Assembly: GCA_964606695.1 (NCBI GenBank) | Contig: CAZSHG010000017.1 | Coordinates: forward strand, 3,757-67,756 | Length of the DNA stretch: 64,000 nt | Origin: CAZSHG01 sp964606695 [NCBI: uncultured bacterium] | GTDB taxonomy: Bacteria > UBP14 > UBA6098 | Reading direction: 5' to 3' | Shown: piece after piece, positions 62,943 to 64,000 of the stretch | Numbering within the stretch: the first letter of the stretch is position 1 | Layout of the letters: each line of letters starts with the position of its first letter | The notes under the pieces: model-generated | Databases searched by the model: none | What the model was told of the DNA's origin: nothing | Seen by the model: the letters and a program-made list of their open reading frames with translations, nothing else | Position numbers and translations under genes: made by a program

Positions 62943-64000
62943 CTATCGATTAATCGCTTGTTTCCCCGAAGCCGATTCCCTGATAACCGCCGTGGCAATA
63001 ACGTTGCGCTGTATCTGATTCGTGCCCTCGTATATCTGTGTGATTTTCGCGTCCCGCATCATCTTCTCTACAGGATATTCCCGCATATAACCGTATCCGC
63101 CGAGTATCTGAACAGCATCGGTTGTTACCTTCATAGCGACGTCGCTGGCGAAAAGCTTGGTCATCGCAGATTCCTTGCTGATCTTCTTCTCGCCGGCATC
63201 GATCTTCGCCGCGACTTCATAAACCAGCGTTCTGGCCACTTCGATTTGGGTGGCCATATCGGCGATTATCCACTGCAGTCCCTGGTTAGAGATAATGGGT
63301 TTGCCGAATTGGACTCTTTCGCGGGCGTATTTTACCGCCGCCTCAAAAGCACCCTGAGCGATTCCCACAGCCTGAGCCGCAACGCCCGGGCGCGATGAAT
63401 CGAGCGTCTTCATCGCAACCATAAAACCCATACCCTCTCTCGCGATAAGGTTTTCCGCGGGTATTCGGCAGTCCTCGAAGATAAGTTCGCGGGTGGCGCT
63501 ACCCCGAATGCCCATCTTATCCTCTTTTTTACCGTAGGAGAACCCTGGGGTGCCGTCTTCGACAATGAATGCCGAAGCTCCTCGCGCGCCGCGCGTCGGG
63601 TCGGTGAGGGCAATAACGGTATAGATTTTCGCTTCACCGCCGTTAGTAATCCACTGTTTCGTGCCGTTGATAACGTATTCGTCGCCGTCCTTTACCGCAG
63701 TGGTTTTTATTCCACCCGCGTCGGAACCAGCGTCGGGTTCGGTAAGGGCAAATGCCGTCAACGTCTCTCCGGTAGCGATTTTCGGCAGGTATTTCGATTT
63801 CTGTCCATCCGATCCGGAAAGCAAAATAGGCATCGCGCCCAAACCGGTAGCCGCAAAAGCGAGCGCGATTCCCCCGCAAACCCGCGATAACTCCTCGGTA
63901 ACTAATGCCATTTCCGTAATACCCCCGCCAAAACCGCCGTATTCATCGGGAATATATACACCAAAAAGGTCACTGGCACGTAACTCCTCGACTATTTCCC
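62943..64000 (-). CDS. Acyl-CoA dehydrogenase, N-terminus beyond the window
   Basis: The gene runs off the right edge; 352 codons are visible, and the family is about 380. The visible part begins EELRASDLFGVYIPDEYGG, the usual N-terminal domain phrase. FAD-binding FALTEPDAGSDAGG and WITNGGEAK follow, with AVGIAQGAFEAAVKYARERVQFGKPI and the conserved IYEGTNQIQRNVIA near the end, where the catalytic Glu of short-chain family members sits (YEGT). Oxidises acyl-CoA to enoyl-CoA, passing electrons to ETF. An internal ATG at 63911 is not the start. The FadL-like porin gene follows after only nine bases, suggesting a fatty-acid or hydrophobic-substrate link. Confidence 0.95.
   Translation of the reverse strand, partial: EIVEELRASDLFGVYIPDEYGGFGGGITEMALVTEELSRVCGGIALAFAATGLGAMPILLSGSDGQKSKYLPKIATGETLTAFALTEPDAGSDAGGIKTTAVKDGDEYVINGTKQWITNGGEAKIYTVIALTDPTRGARGASAFIVEDGTPGFSYGKKEDKMGIRGSATRELIFEDCRIPAENLIAREGMGFMVAMKTLDSSRPGVAAQAVGIAQGAFEAAVKYARERVQFGKPIISNQGLQWIIADMATQIEVARTLVYEVAAKIDAGEKKISKESAMTKLFASDVAMKVTTDAVQILGGYGYMREYPVEKMMRDAKITQIYEGTNQIQRNVIATAVIRESASGKQAINR

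Overview
The window looks like a piece of chromosome from an uncultured, probably anaerobic, Gram-negative bacterium related to the Fibrobacteres-Chlorobi-Bacteroidetes (FCB) assemblage or a neighbouring candidate phylum. Four secreted proteins end in a Por/type IX-like sorting domain with a PNPFN motif. There is an OmpP1/FadL-type outer-membrane porin, a LolA/DUF4292-like lipoprotein, pyruvate:ferredoxin oxidoreductase, a V-type ATPase and a ferredoxin-fused geranylgeranyl-reductase-like enzyme. No rRNA or single-copy phylogenetic marker other than S7 and S20 is present, so the phylum is inference only.

Layout. 1-7.3 kb: membrane protein, small HTH protein, DUF1858 protein, NagZ-like hydrolase, a sensor kinase/NMT1 binding-protein pair, a small-multidrug-export-family protein, a glycosyltransferase and tRNA-Pro. 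7.5-16.6 kb: two secreted sorting-domain proteins (a beta-propeller and a subtilase), RseP, a sigma-54 activator with a receiver-like domain lacking its Asp, the DUF2953-GerW pair (YtfI-YtfJ of sporulating Firmicutes) and ribosomal protein S20. 16.6-24.5 kb: ferredoxin-fused GGR, Trk/Ktr potassium uptake, an aromatic/histidine ammonia-lyase, a Y1 (RAYT-like) transposase-family gene coupled to a membrane protein, a UPF0173 hydrolase, tRNA-Thr and tRNA-Phe. 24.6-36 kb: EIIA/PII-like fusion with a cation/proton antiporter, ALDH7-type dehydrogenase, DivIVA, purine nucleoside phosphorylase, Hsp20-Lon, secreted carboxypeptidase and an ArsR-type regulator.

36-53.2 kb is one long minus-strand array. 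It reads parA-parB-M23 peptidase-bactofilin, then V-ATPase genes in the order G/H-I-K-E-C-F-A-B-D, then a universal stress protein. The ATPase genes are interrupted at three junctions by genes of defence or toxin-antitoxin type. A restriction-modification cassette lies between I and K (methyltransferase with a SNase-like tail, GIY-YIG-like nuclease, MjaI-like endonuclease). A HEPN/MNT pair lies between F and A. A PD-(D/E)XK-like/RAMA protein followed by a 21-bp tandem repeat lies between A and B. The proteolipid K has the residues of a Na+-binding rotor. This three-fold interruption of a bioenergetic operon is the most striking thing in the window.

53.4-64 kb: a secreted sorting-domain protein with two lipoprotein/membrane proteins, pyruvate:ferredoxin oxidoreductase, a 330-bp structured gap, an isolated rpsG, an OmpP1/FadL porin whose signal peptide seems to start at an AUA codon, and an acyl-CoA dehydrogenase cut by the right edge.

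How the parts fit: PFOR, acyl-CoA dehydrogenase, ALDH and the ammonia-lyase point to amino-acid or fermentative carbon metabolism with reduced ferredoxin. The V-ATPase (predicted Na+-coupled), antiporter and Trk system would handle ion balance. Secreted protease, carboxypeptidase and propeller proteins would feed on external polymer. These links are inference from gene content.
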